DNA of 64,000 bases from Carnobacterium sp. 17-4 (GTDB taxonomy: Bacteria > Bacillota > Bacilli > Lactobacillales > Carnobacteriaceae), in NCBI RefSeq assembly GCF_000195575.1, contig NC_015391.1, positions 124,001 to 188,000 on the forward strand, given 5' to 3'. Below the pieces are notes generated by a model. It saw only the letters and a program-made list of their open reading frames with translations. It had not been told where the DNA came from and made no database searches. Below are positions 62,222 to 64,000 of the stretch, piece after piece. The position numbers were made by a program, and so were the translations under genes. The stretch's first letter is position 1. Each line of letters starts with the position of its first letter.

Positions 62222-63565
62222 ATGGATTCTATGATTAAAGAAGTACATAAAAAAGAAAGCCTATTAGCTTTGCAGAAATTAATTGCTATACCGTCTGTGA
62301 ATACATCAGATGGTACAACAAACCCGCCTTTTGGTCAAGGAATTGCAGATAGTTTAAAAGAAGTTTTGACGATTTGTAAGGGTTTAGGAATGTCTACGTA
62401 TAGCGATCCTAAAGGTTTTTATGGTTATGCTGATTATGGTCAAGGAGAAGAATTGATTGGAATCCTATGTCATTTAGATGTGGTTCCTGAAGGGAATCTA
62501 TCCTTATGGGAGACGGATCCTTTTAAAGGTGTAGTGAAAGATGGCATTATCTATGGTCGTGGAAGTCAAGACGATAAGGGGCCTACAATTGCTGCGCTGT
62601 ATGCGTTTAAAGCAGTGGTTGATGCAGATTTGACTTTTAATAAACGGATTCGTTTTATATTTGGTACAGATGAAGAGACCCTATGGCGTTGTATGGATCA
62701 GTACAACTTGAACGAAGAAGCACCTACAATGGGATTTGTTCCTGATGGTGTCTTTCCTTTAACTTACGCAGAAAAAGGGTTGCTACAGGCGAATTTAATA
62801 GGACCTGGAAGTAAGGATCTCGTTTTACATTGTGGTGAAGCATCAAATGTTGTTCCGGGAAAAGCGAGCTATACCGGCCAAGATGCAAACGAAATTGCTG
62901 AAACATTAAAAGAATTAGGAACAGATTATGTGCTATCTAATCAAACGGTAACCGTAAATGGAAAAGCTGTTCACGCAAGTACTGCAGAACTTGGGATTAA
63001 TGCTATAAATAAATTGGCTCAAGGTTTAGCTTCTCATTACACTCACCCGGTAGTAAATTTTCTAGCAGAAAAAGTTGCAAATGAAACAAATGGCTTTAGT
63101 ATCTTTGGAGAAGTTAAAGACACGTTGACTGGAGAACTAACCTTTAATGTAGGTAGTATTCACATAGATGAAGCAGGTTCGGAAATTGTTTTAGATTTGC
63201 GAATTCCTGTTGAATACACACTAGAAGATATTGCTTCAGTATTGGAGAAAACAGCCAATGAATACAAATTGATTTATGAGGAATACGATGCTGTACCATC
63301 ATTGTATATCCCGAAAGAAAGCCCGCTCGTTCAAACGTTAATGGCTATTTATCGTGATAAAACAGGCGACTTAACTGAACCAACTACTAGTGGCGGAGCA
63401 ACCTATGCTCGTAAAATGACCAATATGGTAGCTTTTGGTGCTCACTTCCCGTATACAAAAAGCCTAGCTCATCAAGAGAATGAAGGAATGAAATTAGAAG
63501 AGTTGTATTTGGCGATGGACATTTATGCAGAAACGATTGCTCAATTGTGTTGTGAAGACTTCTAA
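62222..63565 (+). CDS. pepV: Dipeptidase PepV
   Basis: A 447-aa dinuclear zinc aminopeptidase of the M20 family acting on dipeptides. LIGILCHLDVVPEGNLSLWETDPF has the zinc His and catalytic Asp; YGRGSQDDKGPTIAALYAF the bridging Asp; IRFIFGTDEETLWRCMDQY the catalytic Glu pair; and PTTSGGATYARKMTNMVAFGAHFP the final His region. Length is typical. AGAAGGAGCTAGGAT precedes ATG. It supplies amino acids in the cytosol of lactic acid bacteria from imported peptides. Confidence 0.96.
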   Translation: MDSMIKEVHKKESLLALQKLIAIPSVNTSDGTTNPPFGQGIADSLKEVLTICKGLGMSTYSDPKGFYGYADYGQGEELIGILCHLDVVPEGNLSLWETDPFKGVVKDGIIYGRGSQDDKGPTIAALYAFKAVVDADLTFNKRIRFIFGTDEETLWRCMDQYNLNEEAPTMGFVPDGVFPLTYAEKGLLQANLIGPGSKDLVLHCGEASNVVPGKASYTGQDANEIAETLKELGTDYVLSNQTVTVNGKAVHASTAELGINAINKLAQGLASHYTHPVVNFLAEKVANETNGFSIFGEVKDTLTGELTFNVGSIHIDEAGSEIVLDLRIPVEYTLEDIASVLEKTANEYKLIYEEYDAVPSLYIPKESPLVQTLMAIYRDKTGDLTEPTTSGGATYARKMTNMVAFGAHFPYTKSLAHQENEGMKLEELYLAMDIYAETIAQLCCEDF

Positions 63566-63640
63566 AGATAGTTAATAGAAAAAACTTTATTATAAAAAAA
63601 CGAGAGTGGGATAAAAAGCGTTTAGACCCGAATCACTGCA

Positions 63641-63676
63641 CTTATTCGTGAAGTGGACGTCGGACCTGCTTTTTGG
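63641..63676 (-). repeat. Dispersed intergenic repeat, copy 3 (inverted)
   Basis: On the minus strand AAAAAGCAGGTCCGACGTCC continues to ACTTCACGAATAAG, matching copy 2 (61481-61516) with a few changes. It lies between pepV and the convergent ldh terminator. Confidence 0.65.
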
Positions 63677-63708
63677 AGCACGTTTTAGAATAAACATTCG
63701 TATATAAA

Positions 63709-63743
63709 AAAGAGGCTGGGATTTTTTCCCCAGCCTCTTTTTT
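63709..63743. terminator. Bidirectional terminator between pepV and ldh
   Basis: AAAGAGGCTGGG pairs with CCCAGCCTCTTT; T-runs on both sides (TTTT on plus, TTTTTT on minus). Confidence 0.88.
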
Positions 63744-63759
63744 TAATTTGAAATGCTTA

Positions 63760-64000
63760 TTAATTTTCTTTTTCCAACGCTTCAAATGCATCAGCAGTAA
63801 CTTTTTTTAATGTGGATGCAGATAAAGTCATTTTATCCATTTCAGAATCATTTAGTGGAATCTCGATAACACGTTGGATTCCTTGTCTGTTAATGATCGC
63901 TGGAGCACCAATGTATACACCCGTTTGTCCATATTCGCCGTCTAAGTAAACTGAAAGAGGCAATACAGCATTTTCATCATTGAAGATGGCTTTTGTAATC
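63760..64000 (-). CDS. ldh: L-lactate dehydrogenase, C-terminal part (window ends in gene)
   Basis: Only the last 80 codons are inside the window: ITKAIFNDENAVLPLSVYLDGEYGQTGVYIGAPAIINRQGIQRVIEIPLNDSEMDKMTLSASTLKKVTADAFEALEKEN. This is the C-terminal third of a bacterial NAD-dependent L-LDH, with the 'G..GvyiG.PaiI...G...v.eipL...E...m..Sa..Lk' block. It reduces pyruvate to L-lactate, the main fermentation product of lactic acid bacteria. The 5' end lies beyond base 64000. Confidence 0.93.
   Translation of the reverse strand, partial: ITKAIFNDENAVLPLSVYLDGEYGQTGVYIGAPAIINRQGIQRVIEIPLNDSEMDKMTLSASTLKKVTADAFEALEKEN

Overview
The window is a chromosomal segment of a low-GC Gram-positive bacterium. 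The gene set (T-box tyrS, PTS beta-glucoside uptake, PepV, L-lactate dehydrogenase, AdcABC zinc uptake, Veg and B. subtilis-type PurR) fits Lactobacillales. Carnobacterium or a near relative is my best guess, but the genus is inference. Nearly every gene has a strong AGGAGG-type ribosome site. I saw no rRNA, tRNA, CRISPR array, insertion sequence or prophage.

Region 1 (1-13.2 kb): an NAD(P)-binding reductase missing only the first base of its start codon, a zinc alcohol dehydrogenase, tyrS behind a tyrosine T-box, an ArsR-MFS-GNAT group, small accessory genes, map, and a beta-glucoside operon (PTS EIIBCA plus 6-phospho-beta-glucosidase). Region 2 (13.2-25.9 kb) is accessory: a PgaD/PgaC-like polysaccharide synthase pair, a MarR-nitroreductase unit with a perfect palindromic operator, many small membrane proteins, an M23 peptidase, an orphan pair of Opp-type permeases, and a SulP transporter. 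Region 3 (25.9-37.4 kb): a divergent MurE-like ligase, an Imm5-like protein, a decayed aldo/keto reductase, a HxlR/reductase pair, a formaldehyde-detoxification operon (frmA-frmB), an AI-2E family exporter and more small membrane proteins. Region 4 (37.4-47.4 kb): glycerate use (gntP-glxK-cdaR), a flavin oxidoreductase, and a polar amino acid ABC transporter. Region 5 (47.4-64 kb) is conserved core: HAD phosphatase, metG-tatD-rnmV-rsmA-veg, ispE, the zinc operon adcACB, purR, glmU, prs, pepV and the end of ldh. This order matches the origin-proximal region of B. subtilis, and a near-consensus parS site lies at its left edge.

The most unusual signal is a promoter module present three times (17168-17234, 25005-25071, 34857-34923). 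Each copy has two TGTAAAC repeats exactly 21 bp apart, then TGCGTTAC, then an 18-bp spacer and a GA(T/G)AAT -10 element with no good -35. The geometry is identical in all three. Each drives genes for small, mostly membrane proteins of unknown function. This looks like a dispersed regulon of a LytTR-type (bacteriocin or quorum type) activator not encoded here. A second shared operator, TAGTAC-N8-GTACTA, occurs just upstream of the HxlR gene and over the -10 of the MurE-like ligase. Several short genes were found by reading the intergenic sequence: a 57-aa membrane protein at 16931-17104, a 30-aa membrane peptide at 18026-18118, and a 13-codon ORF at 25471-25512.
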